This document shows positions 51,318 to 59,648 of a DNA stretch of 64,000 nucleotides, piece after piece. This stretch comes from Affinundibacterium macrobrachii. Its GTDB lineage: Bacteria; Pseudomonadota; Gammaproteobacteria; Burkholderiales; Burkholderiaceae_D. Under the pieces are notes generated by a model, which was not told the origin of the DNA, did no database searches, and was given only the letters and a program-made list of their open reading frames with translations. A program made the translations under genes and the position numbers. The stretch lies in contig NZ_BMYT01000002.1 in assembly GCF_014652415.1 (NCBI RefSeq), positions 434,001 through 498,000 on the forward strand. Direction: 5' to 3'. Within the stretch, counting starts at the first letter, position 1; each line of letters opens with the position of its first letter.

Positions 51318-52196
51318 TTATAGCGAAGTTTCTGCACGTAGTAATTCCACCAATCGTCGTCCAGCGCGGCCTAAATTTTGATTGCGGTGGTGTACCATTT
51401 TGGGAATGAAACGATAACGCGAATCTTCTACAAATTTAACTTCAACTAATTGCTTCTTCTTGAGTTCAGTTTGAACTAAAAAGCTGGGCATCCAGCCATA
51501 ACCCAAGCCCATTAACAAAGCTTCTTTCTTGGCGAAAAAGCCGTCTAAGTAAAACACACGTTCGCTGCCGAATATGTGTTGATCATTGCTGCTTTGGCTG
51601 GAATCTTGTACCGATAATTCCGTATGTGCTTGTAATTGTGCGAGGCTGATATTTCGCATTGCTGCCAGCGGATGTGAGGCACTCACACACAAAATACACT
51701 CGATTTCTGACAAATTTTCTGCACGTAGATGTGGATGTGCAACATAGTCTTTGACGATCATTAGATCCGCATTATCGGTTTCAAAGCGATGTTGTACACC
51801 CTGTAAAAACTCCACCTTGACTTGGACGCGGGTTGGTGCGCCTTCATCGGCGAGATTCTTCAATGCTTTGAGTATCGATTGCAGCGGCAAGATGCCATCA
51901 ATGATGACCAAGAGTTTGGCTTCCCACTCTTGATTCAATTCTTGTGCCAACACTTCTAATTGATTCGCTTGAATCAGCAGACGCCGACCTTCTGACAATA
52001 TGACTTCACCTGCCGATGTGAGTTTGACCCGATAGCCATCACGATCAAGCAGGCTTAATCCTAGTTGTTGTTCAAGTTGCTTGATTTGGTAGCTGATGGC
52101 TGATTGGGCGCGATGTAAACGCAGAGCAGCTTTGGCGACGCTGCCTTCACGTACCACGGTATCGAGTGCCAATAAAAAATTCAGATCTAAGCTCAT
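51318..52196 (-). CDS. LysR-family transcription regulator
   Basis: This 292-residue protein has the N-terminal winged helix (NFLLALDTVVREGSVAKAA, RAQSAISYQIKQLEQQLG) and a C-terminal LysR effector domain. It is divergent from hppD with 149 bases between, the classic arrangement for a LysR regulator controlling the neighbour. The effector could be a tyrosine-breakdown intermediate, which is inference from position. Confidence 0.92.
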   Translation of the reverse strand: MSLDLNFLLALDTVVREGSVAKAALRLHRAQSAISYQIKQLEQQLGLSLLDRDGYRVKLTSAGEVILSEGRRLLIQANQLEVLAQELNQEWEAKLLVIIDGILPLQSILKALKNLADEGAPTRVQVKVEFLQGVQHRFETDNADLMIVKDYVAHPHLRAENLSEIECILCVSASHPLAAMRNISLAQLQAHTELSVQDSSQSSNDQHIFGSERVFYLDGFFAKKEALLMGLGYGWMPSFLVQTELKKKQLVEVKFVEDSRYRFIPKMVHHRNQNLGRAGRRLVELLRAETSL

Positions 52197-52299
52197 AAGA
52201 TTATAAAAAGCGAGGTCAACATGATCAAATAATTAGATTGTGTTATGCAAAATATTACGCTTTTTTTGTTTAAGTGTGTTGGTTACAGTGACAAGAAAA

Positions 52300-52322
52300 T
52301 TCACTAACGCGGTGTTGGTGAA
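52300..52322. promoter_or_regulatory. probable LysR binding site upstream of hppD
   Basis: TTCACTAA and TTGGTGAA are nearly mirror-imaged around a 7-base centre, fitting the T-N11-A type of LysR operator. The site lies 24 bases before the hppD start. A second site near the LysR promoter was not clear. Confidence 0.45.
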
Positions 52323-52345
52323 CATAATTTGAATGGAGACCGACG

Positions 52346-53380
52346 ATGACACAAGCAAATCCACTGAAGCTCAAGGGCATAGAATTTACTGAATTCTGTG
52401 GTCCATCCGCAGACTATCTAGAAAAATTATTTTGGGCTTTTGGTTTTTCGAAACTGCGTCAACATGCATCGAAAGCGATTACCTATTTCCGTCAAAATGA
52501 TATTCATTTCCTCATCAACAATGAGCGTCAAGGCAATTCCGCCGCCTTTGCGCAGAAGCATGGGCCATCAATTTGCGCTATGGGGTGGCGGGTCGAAGAT
52601 GCGCAGTTTGCTTTGCAAGAAGCGGTGAAACGCGGTGCCCGTGCAGTAGCAGATGCAGACAAAGATCATGCTTATCCAGCAGTGTACGGAATCGGTGATA
52701 GCTTGATCTATTTCATCGAGCCCAGCACCGGTGCTTTAACGATCTATGAACGCGATTTCGTCGCTTTGCCGTCGCCCTTGCTACAAGCGGACAAAGGATT
52801 CCTCTGTGTTGATCACTTGACCAATAACGTCCCATTTGGTGAGCAAGAAAAATGGGCCAATTTTTATAAGAGCATTTTTGGTTTTACTGAGGTGCGTTAC
52901 TTTGACATTCAAGGCGCTAAAACTGGATTGACAAGCTACGCGCTGCGTTCCCCCGATGGCAGTTTCTGTATTCCGATTAATCAGCCGAAGAATGAACAAG
53001 ATCAAATTGCCGAATATCTGCGCGATTACAACGGACCTGGCGTGCAGCATTTGGCGTTCTTGACCAAAGATATTTTGCATTCACTAGATCAATTACAGGG
53101 TAGTCAGATTGAGACTTTGGATATCGATGACGAATACTATCAAGACGTGTTTCAACGTGTTCCGAATGTGCGTCAAGATCACGCCAGAATTGCACAACAT
53201 CAGGTCTTGGTTGACGGTGATGAAGACGGCTACTTGCTGCAAATTTTCACTAAAAATATTATTGGCCCTATTTTTATCGAGATCATTCAACGTGAGAATA
53301 ATTTGAGTTTTGGTGAAGGCAATTTTGGTGCCTTGTTCCGCTCTATCGAAAAAGACCAAGAACGTCGCGGCGTAATTTAA
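52346..53380 (+). CDS. hppD: 4-hydroxyphenylpyruvate dioxygenase
   Basis: This 344-residue Fe(II) enzyme converts 4-hydroxyphenylpyruvate to homogentisate in tyrosine breakdown. The metal ligands are visible: His in CVDHLTNNVPF, His in GPGVQHLAFLTKDIL, and Glu in GPIFIEIIQR. The C-terminal helix FGEGNFGALFRSIEKDQ is typical. GGAGA lies before the ATG. The gene is followed after 11 bases by a VOC-family gene and is divergent from a LysR regulator. Homogentisate dioxygenase is not in the window, so the pathway continues elsewhere. Confidence 0.95.
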   Translation: MTQANPLKLKGIEFTEFCGPSADYLEKLFWAFGFSKLRQHASKAITYFRQNDIHFLINNERQGNSAAFAQKHGPSICAMGWRVEDAQFALQEAVKRGARAVADADKDHAYPAVYGIGDSLIYFIEPSTGALTIYERDFVALPSPLLQADKGFLCVDHLTNNVPFGEQEKWANFYKSIFGFTEVRYFDIQGAKTGLTSYALRSPDGSFCIPINQPKNEQDQIAEYLRDYNGPGVQHLAFLTKDILHSLDQLQGSQIETLDIDDEYYQDVFQRVPNVRQDHARIAQHQVLVDGDEDGYLLQIFTKNIIGPIFIEIIQRENNLSFGEGNFGALFRSIEKDQERRGVI

Positions 53381-53391
53381 GGAGTGTGAAC

Positions 53392-53997
53392 ATGACATCA
53401 CTATCAACATCAGTAAGCTCGGCAACCTCAGCAAGCTCAGCAACATCATCAAGCTCCGCGTTCGGATTACAGGGCGTACATCACGTCGCATATCGCTGTC
53501 GCGATACTAAAGAGACAGTGGAGTTTTATCAAAAAGCTTTAGGGATGGAATTTATGCTGGCGATCTCGGAGGATCGCGTGCCATCGACCAAAGAAGAAGA
53601 TCCCTATATGCATGTGTTTTTGGATGCAGGAAACGGCAATGTCTTAGCATTCTTCGAGATTCCGAATTCGCCACCTATGGGCCGTGATCCGAACACCCCA
53701 GCATGGGTGCAGCATCTGGCGTTTAAAGTCGATAGCTTGGCTGATTTGATGGCGGCAAAAACGCATCTGGAGAGCTTAGGCTTGGAAGTCATCGGGCCGA
53801 CGAATCATGAATTATTCCAGTCGATTTACTTCAATGATCCGAATGGGCACAGGATTGAACTTGCTGCCAATACTTCAACGCCAGAGATGTTGCAGCGCTT
53901 AAATCAATTGGCACCGCAAATGTTGGTCGATTGGACGGCAAGTAAGCGTACCGTACATCACGCCGCATGGTTACATGAGAAGGAGTTTGCTCAATAG
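53392..53997 (+). CDS. VOC-family dioxygenase or lyase with Ser-rich N terminus
   Basis: This 201-residue protein starts at the ATG at 53392, with GGAG 7 bases upstream; the GTG at 53386 is too close to it. Residues 7-24 are three copies of a six-residue unit (SVSSAT, SASSAT, SSSSAF) encoded by an 18-base tandem repeat. The vicinal-oxygen-chelate fold follows: His in GVHHVAYRC, FYQKALGMEF, His in WVQHLAFKV, and Glu in GHRIELAANT. Metal-binding residues are therefore present. It is co-transcribed with hppD and may act on an aromatic or oxidised product; the exact reaction is unknown. Confidence 0.85.
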   Translation: MTSLSTSVSSATSASSATSSSSAFGLQGVHHVAYRCRDTKETVEFYQKALGMEFMLAISEDRVPSTKEEDPYMHVFLDAGNGNVLAFFEIPNSPPMGRDPNTPAWVQHLAFKVDSLADLMAAKTHLESLGLEVIGPTNHELFQSIYFNDPNGHRIELAANTSTPEMLQRLNQLAPQMLVDWTASKRTVHHAAWLHEKEFAQ

Positions 53998-54099
53998 GCG
54001 GGGCGAAATCATGAAAAACGATGCTGAGGAACTCAAGAATTGAGTTAAGCATTACCCCAAACATCAAGACATATCATCAAGTATCACTAGGTATCACTA

Positions 54100-54133
54100 A
54101 GCAAAGCGGAAGAAATTCAGCTTTGCTTTTTTT
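54100..54133 (+). terminator. intrinsic terminator after the hppD/VOC operon
   Basis: AGCAAAGC (54100-54107) pairs with GCTTTGCT (54120-54127) across a 12-base loop and is followed by a T-run. Confidence 0.88.
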
Positions 54134-54373
54134 GCATGTGCGCTTCGATGTGGCGTTGAATTTGACCTTCTCCATTGATGTTTATCGGTGATTTGCTATT
54201 CGGTTTCGCGTTTGTTGTTTTGTATTCTTAGATCTTCAATTTTCCGTAAAGCGTCTGAAAATTCCTGCATAATTGCTCTCGTAAAAAATACGCTGAAACC
54301 CACCCAGATCGCACCCAAGTTCAGCACGAGTTTTTTTAATAAAGCTATCTTAGTGAGAGAGCATTTGACAGTG
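54117..54373 (-). pseudogene. possible frameshifted small membrane protein
   Basis: On the minus strand, upstream of the sensor gene, a frame encodes a hydrophobic stretch (LVLNLGAIWVGFSVFF) and a charged helix (QEFSDALRKIEDLRIQNNK) before a stop at 54196. A second frame then continues with coding-like text (INGEGQIQRHIEAHMQKKQS) to a stop at 54117-54119. Together they look like one small protein broken by a frameshift. No good start codon is visible, and the end overlaps the plus-strand terminator. Chance cannot be excluded. Confidence 0.25.
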
Positions 54374-56791
54374 ATGCCGATCAATCCATCTATGAGCGTC
54401 GAAACCGAACAAGAAATTGCGCTATTACGCGAGCGGAATTCTTCGCTGAATATCTTGAGCGAATTTGCGATTGCCTTGTTACGCTTACGCACCCGAGAAG
54501 AAGTATTGTGGTACACCGCGAATGAAGTCGTGGGTCAAATGGGTTTCGCGGATTGTGTGATTTACTTGTGGGATAGCCATAAGCAGCTACTGATTCAACA
54601 ATCAGCGTTTGGGCATAAGCTTGATGAGGAAGGTGTGATCAGCAACGCGCTAGAACTGCGCTTAGGCGAGGGAATTGTCGGACGTGCCGCATTGCGCAGA
54701 GAAGTAATTATCGTCAACGACCTCAGTGGCGATGCTGGGTATGTGGTCGATTTGCAGGAATCTGGCTCAGAGTTAGCGATACCGATTATTTATTCCGACC
54801 AATTAATTGGCGTGATTGATAGCGAAAATCTCGAGAAAGATTTTTATACACCCGATCGCATTAAGATATTAACGGCGGTCGCATCCATGGTTGCTGCGAA
54901 GTTAGCACAAACAAATTTGATCGATCAGCTGGAATCGTCGATCAGTGAGTTGGAATATGCAAAGAAGCTGCAAAGCGTACTCTTTAATATCGCCGCATTA
55001 ACTTACGAAGATGAGAATTTCTTCACAGTGTATGAGCGTATTCATCATCTGATTGCTGAATTGCTTTACGCAAAATCCTTCTTTGTCGCGGTCTATAACG
55101 ACGAGACGCGGCGTATAGAATTTCCCTATTTTGTGGATGAGCGTCATCCAGATTTGCCGGCTGACATTGGCCCCATCGATACCGAGATGCGCGGTATGTC
55201 GGCATGGGTGATTTTCAATAACACTTCACTTTTGCTTAATCGTGAAGAAATCGTTGAGCGCATAGAGCGTGGTGATTTTGAATTGCTCGGAACGATTGCA
55301 GAATCTTGGTTGGGTGTGCCAATCAATGCTGGCGATGATTTAAAAGGCGCCTTAGTGGTGCAAACTTATTCGCCTTTAGTTGAATATCTCGAAAAAGACA
55401 GAGAATTACTGAGCTTTGTTTCGCGTCATGTGTCGAATCTATTGAAGCGCAAAGTCACTGAAAAGAAATTACAACATTTAGCATTGCACGACTCCCTGAC
55501 GGGTTTGGCAAATCGAACTTTGTTTCTTGATCGCGTTGCGCACGCATTGAAAAAACAAGACCGCCAAGGACAAAGACTGTGCGCTGTTTTGTATATGGAT
55601 GTGGATCTATTTAAGACCATCAATGACCGCTATGGGCATGCGGTTGGGGATGCGCTGTTGACCCAGTTTGGGCGTTTGTTGACTCAGCAAACGCGTCAGC
55701 TTGATACAGTGGCACGGCTTGGTGGCGATGAATTTGCTTTGTTTTTAGAAGATATCGAGTCGCAAGAAACGGCGGTGCAATTAGCCGAGCGTATTATTTT
55801 GGCTTTGCAGCAACCGATTGCTGCGAATGAGGCCTTGATCATTTGCTCGACCAGTATCGGCATCGCTTTTGCGACGGATTCTGCGATTTCCGCGAGCGAG
55901 ATTATTCGTCGCGCTGATGCTGCTATGTATCAAGCCAAGTCCGCAGGTCGTGGCCATTACCAACTGTACGATCCTTTATTAGATCGCGCCAATGTACGTG
56001 ATTTAGTATTGGGTGAAGAAATTCATACGGCATTAAATGAGCAACAGTTTGTCTTGCACTACCAACCCGTGATGAATGTGGCGACTGGCGTCGCAGTTGG
56101 TTTTGAAGCACTACTGCGTTGGCTACATCCTTTGAAGTCTTGGATTCCACCTAATGAGTTTATTGATTACGCTGAGAAGCACCGTTTAATCGAAAAAATT
56201 GATCGCTATGTTTTGCGTCATGCTTTGCAACAAATGCGTGTATGGCGCGAGCAAACAGGGGTTTCGCCCAAGGTGAGCGTAAACATTTCTGGTCGTCATT
56301 TTGCTAGTCCAGAGTTTATTGATACGGTATTGGCCTTGCTGCATGAATTTAAGATTGAACCGAATACCCTAGGCATAGAAATTACCGAACGTGCGGTCAT
56401 CGAGAAATTTGCGATTGCACAGAACAATATTCAGGTACTGCAAAAAAATCATGTACGCGTTTTGTTAGATGATTTCGGTACTGGTTATTCATCGCTCAAT
56501 TATTTACATCAATTGACCTTAGATGTAATCAAGATCGACCGTACTTTTGTCAAAGGAAGTCGCGGCAGTAAGCAAGATAACCCTATCGTCAATAGTATCG
56601 TGGCATTGGCGTCGGCAATGAATTTAACCGTCGTTGCAGAAGGGGTCGAAACGCAAGATGAGTTAATGGTATTGCGCGATGCTGGATGTGATCTGTGCCA
56701 AGGTTTTTATTTTTCCAAAGCCTTACCAGCGGATCAGGCGATTGCTTATTTCTTGGCACATCAAGATTTGAATAACGCGGCTTCTGAGTAA
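54374..56791 (+). CDS. GAF-GAF-GGDEF-EAL c-di-GMP protein
   Basis: From the ATG at 54374 (MPINPSMSVETEQEIALL) the protein has 805 residues. The open frame begins at 54188, but the extra 62 residues lack domain character. Two GAF domains (about 30-170, ending VASMVAAKLAQ, and 195-350) precede the GGDEF domain. That domain has an intact RLGGDEF near 449 and an RxxD site (RQLD) five residues before it. The EAL domain (about 550-795) has FEALLRW, VNISGRHF, EITERAVIE, DDFGTGYSSL, IKIDRTF and VAEGVETQ. No membrane segment is present, so it is cytosolic. The GAF domains suggest small-ligand or redox input. Both enzyme activities appear possible. Confidence 0.92.
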   Translation: MPINPSMSVETEQEIALLRERNSSLNILSEFAIALLRLRTREEVLWYTANEVVGQMGFADCVIYLWDSHKQLLIQQSAFGHKLDEEGVISNALELRLGEGIVGRAALRREVIIVNDLSGDAGYVVDLQESGSELAIPIIYSDQLIGVIDSENLEKDFYTPDRIKILTAVASMVAAKLAQTNLIDQLESSISELEYAKKLQSVLFNIAALTYEDENFFTVYERIHHLIAELLYAKSFFVAVYNDETRRIEFPYFVDERHPDLPADIGPIDTEMRGMSAWVIFNNTSLLLNREEIVERIERGDFELLGTIAESWLGVPINAGDDLKGALVVQTYSPLVEYLEKDRELLSFVSRHVSNLLKRKVTEKKLQHLALHDSLTGLANRTLFLDRVAHALKKQDRQGQRLCAVLYMDVDLFKTINDRYGHAVGDALLTQFGRLLTQQTRQLDTVARLGGDEFALFLEDIESQETAVQLAERIILALQQPIAANEALIICSTSIGIAFATDSAISASEIIRRADAAMYQAKSAGRGHYQLYDPLLDRANVRDLVLGEEIHTALNEQQFVLHYQPVMNVATGVAVGFEALLRWLHPLKSWIPPNEFIDYAEKHRLIEKIDRYVLRHALQQMRVWREQTGVSPKVSVNISGRHFASPEFIDTVLALLHEFKIEPNTLGIEITERAVIEKFAIAQNNIQVLQKNHVRVLLDDFGTGYSSLNYLHQLTLDVIKIDRTFVKGSRGSKQDNPIVNSIVALASAMNLTVVAEGVETQDELMVLRDAGCDLCQGFYFSKALPADQAIAYFLAHQDLNNAASE

Positions 56792-56816
56792 ACGTTTGTG
56801 GCAAGCCAAGCTAGCG

Positions 56817-57599
56817 CTAGTTTGGATGCGTAATGACTACCGATGTCATGCTGATAGCACCCATCACTAATTCTTTGTTGACGATAGCGATTTGATCTCC
56901 TTCCCGTTTTGCTCCGAGAACATAAAGCAGTGGTAAGTAGTGCTCTACCGTTGGCACCGACAATTGCGCATCTTGACCATATTGCGTGTAATTGACGACA
57001 CTGGCAAAGTCTTCGCGCAGTATTGCTTCTCGAATTTGTGTGTCAAAGCGCTGCGCCCAATCGAAACCATCAATGCGCATATCCAGTCGTCGCAAGTTAT
57101 GCACGATATTGCCGCTAGCGATGATCATGATGCCTTCATCACGTAAGCTCGCCAATTGTTTGCCTAGGCGAAAATGAAAGTCTTCGCCTTCATGCAGATT
57201 CAAACTCAGTTGCACGATGGGTATATCTGCAGCTGGATACATTTTGATTAAAACCGACCAAGTGCCATGATCCAAACCCCAAGTGTGGTCTTGATGTACA
57301 TGCATAGGCCCTAATAATTGGCTGATTCGTTGCGCTAGTTCAGGGCTGCCCGGTGCCGGATAGTTTGCCGCAAATAAGGCGGGTGGAAATCCACCGAAAT
57401 CGTGAATGGTTCTTGGCTTCGACATCGCAGTAACCGCCACATTAGTGGTCATCCAATGTGCAGAAATTGCCAAGATTGCCTTTGGCTTAGGAAATTGCTT
57501 GCCTAGCTGTTCCCACATGGCAGTAAATTGGTTGTCTTCAATCGCATTCATAGGGCTGCCATGACCGAAAAAAATAGCAGGTTGAATTGGCGTTTGCAT
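56817..57599 (-). CDS. ygiD: extradiol (4,5-DOPA-type) dioxygenase
   Basis: This 260-residue protein of the LigB-type extradiol dioxygenase family has FFGHGSPMNAI with the first metal His, ISAHWMT, HDFGGFPPALFAANYPAPG, HQDHTWGLDHGTWSVL and ASGNIVHNLRRLD. It resembles E. coli YgiD, a ring-cleaving 4,5-DOPA dioxygenase using zinc or iron. The stop lies 25 bases after the convergent sensor stop. It is 61 bases downstream of the racemase-like gene on the same strand and may share its transcript. Confidence 0.85.
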   Translation of the reverse strand: MQTPIQPAIFFGHGSPMNAIEDNQFTAMWEQLGKQFPKPKAILAISAHWMTTNVAVTAMSKPRTIHDFGGFPPALFAANYPAPGSPELAQRISQLLGPMHVHQDHTWGLDHGTWSVLIKMYPAADIPIVQLSLNLHEGEDFHFRLGKQLASLRDEGIMIIASGNIVHNLRRLDMRIDGFDWAQRFDTQIREAILREDFASVVNYTQYGQDAQLSVPTVEHYLPLLYVLGAKREGDQIAIVNKELVMGAISMTSVVITHPN

Positions 57600-57660
57600 C
57601 AGAATTTCCTAACTAGATAAATGGTCGAGACGATCGCGCAGCATTTCTACAAATTTCAGT

Positions 57661-58398
57661 TTAATTCGCAGTTGCAGTTGCAGTTGCAGATGAGGTCATT
57701 TCACATGGCTTCAATGCCCAGTCTGCAGCAGCACGAGCGTGTAAGCTCGTAGTATCAAATAAGGGTACTGCGACATCACCATTATGAACCAATAGAGAAA
57801 TCTCGGTGCAGCCTAGGATAATTCCCTCCGCACCACTTTCAATTAGCGCAGACATGATGCGCAAATAGTCTTGGCGTGAAGACTCGCGGATGATACCTAA
57901 ACAGAGTTCATCGTAAATAATGCGATGGATAATTGCGCAATCAGCTTCATTTGGGATTAATACTTTTAAGCCATGTTGTTGACGCAGGCGGTCTTTGTAA
58001 AACGCTTGTTCCATCGTAAATCGGGAGCCGAGTAAGCCGATTGTTTGCAATCCTTGCGATCGAATTTTCGTTGCAGTTGGATCTGCGATGTGCAGCAAGG
58101 GGATTTTGACCGCTGCTTCGATAGTCCCTGCGACTTTATGCATCGTGTTGGTGCATAAAACGATGGCATCTGCACCGGCACGCTCTAGTGCCTGTGCTGC
58201 TTGTGCCAAAATCTCACCAGCGGCGTCCCAATCGCCTCGTCTTTGCAGTACTTCAATTTCGTGAAAATCGACACTGAACAAAATGATCTTTGCTGAATGC
58301 AAGCCGCCCAGTGCATGCTTTACCGCTTCATTGATTTGACGATAATAAGGAATGCTTGATTCCCAGCTCATACCGCCGATTAGACCAAGCGTTTTCAT
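57661..58398 (-). CDS. aspartate/glutamate racemase family protein
   Basis: This 245-residue protein has the family motifs LGLIGGMSWESS at the N terminus, the two catalytic Cys in IVLCTNTMHK (about 83) and ILGCTEISLL (about 195), and SVDFHEIE. It fits a PLP-independent Asp/Glu racemase of the YgeA type. The last residues (TATATAN) come from a 6-base tandem repeat at 57668-57689, which may vary in length without shifting the frame. Confidence 0.88.
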   Translation of the reverse strand: MKTLGLIGGMSWESSIPYYRQINEAVKHALGGLHSAKIILFSVDFHEIEVLQRRGDWDAAGEILAQAAQALERAGADAIVLCTNTMHKVAGTIEAAVKIPLLHIADPTATKIRSQGLQTIGLLGSRFTMEQAFYKDRLRQQHGLKVLIPNEADCAIIHRIIYDELCLGIIRESSRQDYLRIMSALIESGAEGIILGCTEISLLVHNGDVAVPLFDTTSLHARAAADWALKPCEMTSSATATATAN

Positions 58399-58509
58399 TG
58401 ATTGTCCTCACTTCTCTGAGTTCTGCTTTGTTCGTGTTGATCGTTGTTATAGAAATTTCGATTTACTGTTTCAGTCGATCACAAGGTAGGCGTCGAATTT
58501 GCATTGAGC

Positions 58510-59019
58510 TTACTTGAGCGTGATACGTTTCTTGATAACTTCCTTGAGGTCACTAGCATTTCCATCCATACTTTTTTCTGCTTGAATATGTAGCTCTGCT
58601 TGTTTTTCATTTTTAGACCAAATTACTTGCTTGAGTTTTCCTTTGGGCAGCTTTGGAAGATTATTCACCCGTAGTTTGTCGCGATTAAAACTGGCAATTC
58701 CAAGTGAGCCACTGATTTGAAAGATGGCATAGCGCCCCGATGGTGAAATACTAAACTCAGTACATTGGCAAAGATAACGTTTATCAAAATACAGAAATTT
58801 AAAACTCTGATTACTATGCCAGCGGCCAGACACATTGATTTGTTTTGATTCTTGAAATCGATAGCCGTGTCCGAGATCTTTGTTGATTTGCGTCAGCACT
58901 TGCGCATCTGCCGCAGCGCTGATGACATTCAGCAAGAGCAATGCTGTAAATAACTTACCGATTCTTTTACTTAGCTGGCACGTCAATTTTTGGTGAGGTT
59001 GATTGAATCCGTAATTCAT
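58510..59019 (-). CDS. unknown exported protein
   Basis: This 169-residue protein has a basic N terminus and a hydrophobic stretch (LFTALLLLNVISAAADA, about 23-39) that looks like a signal peptide. A small beta-rich domain follows (RYLCQCTEFSISPSGRYAIF, about 80-100), with two Cys close together. I do not recognise the family. Its ATG overlaps the stop of the upstream GNAT gene (ATGA), so the two are translationally coupled. Confidence 0.65.
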   Translation of the reverse strand: MNYGFNQPHQKLTCQLSKRIGKLFTALLLLNVISAAADAQVLTQINKDLGHGYRFQESKQINVSGRWHSNQSFKFLYFDKRYLCQCTEFSISPSGRYAIFQISGSLGIASFNRDKLRVNNLPKLPKGKLKQVIWSKNEKQAELHIQAEKSMDGNASDLKEVIKKRITLK

Positions 59020-59483
59020 TCCGCCGCCATTTTTAGAGTCATCGGAATAAATGCCAAACCATGCATTTCTTGTTTTTCTGCGGTGGGAACGAAACCAAAT
59101 TTGCGATACATTTTTTCTGCAAACAGAGATGAGTTGACGGTAAAAACTCCCGGATTACCATGCGCCAGTGCGTACGATTTAACGTATTGCCAGAGTTGCG
59201 TGCCATAGCCTTGCTGATGATGTTCAGGATCAACAAATAAATGGTAAAGATGGGCATTGTCACGAATACCGATTGCGCCGACGATTTTTTGATGATCGTC
59301 AATTCCCAGCCAGTAGCGAAATTGGCTTGATTGCAAGCGTTCTGCCATAGCCGCAGGCGTAATGCTGGCAAAAAATGGTTCTGCATCACGTCCATCTTCG
59401 TGGATAGTGAGATAACTGATAATGCGATGAACCAAGTGACTCAGCACTTCGGCATCTTCTAGCACAGCTGGGCGGATCAACAT
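59016..59483 (-). CDS. GNAT-family acetyltransferase
   Basis: This 155-residue GCN5-type N-acetyltransferase has the acetyl-CoA-binding region LYHLFVDPEHHQQGYGTQLW (about 77-96) and the C-terminal YRKFGFVPTAEKQEMHG. The substrate is unknown. It is the first gene of a two-gene unit with the exported protein and is divergent from the large sensor gene. Confidence 0.88.
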   Translation of the reverse strand: MLIRPAVLEDAEVLSHLVHRIISYLTIHEDGRDAEPFFASITPAAMAERLQSSQFRYWLGIDDHQKIVGAIGIRDNAHLYHLFVDPEHHQQGYGTQLWQYVKSYALAHGNPGVFTVNSSLFAEKMYRKFGFVPTAEKQEMHGLAFIPMTLKMAAE

Positions 59484-59648
59484 AAGCGACTTTTTTTAAA
59501 CGGAATTGAATGATTATGCGGCAATACAGATAGGCGTTGTTAAGAACTCAGAATTTGCATTTAATCATAGACCACTTGCGCTATTTCAGGCAATCTTAGC
59601 ATCACTCAGTTTAGGTACTATTGCGATGGTTTTCACAGGAAAAAGTCT

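Noticed and set aside
54188-54373. N-terminal extension of the GAF-GGDEF-EAL protein
   Set aside because: The 62 extra residues carry no domain character, and the region overlaps coding-like text on the other strand.
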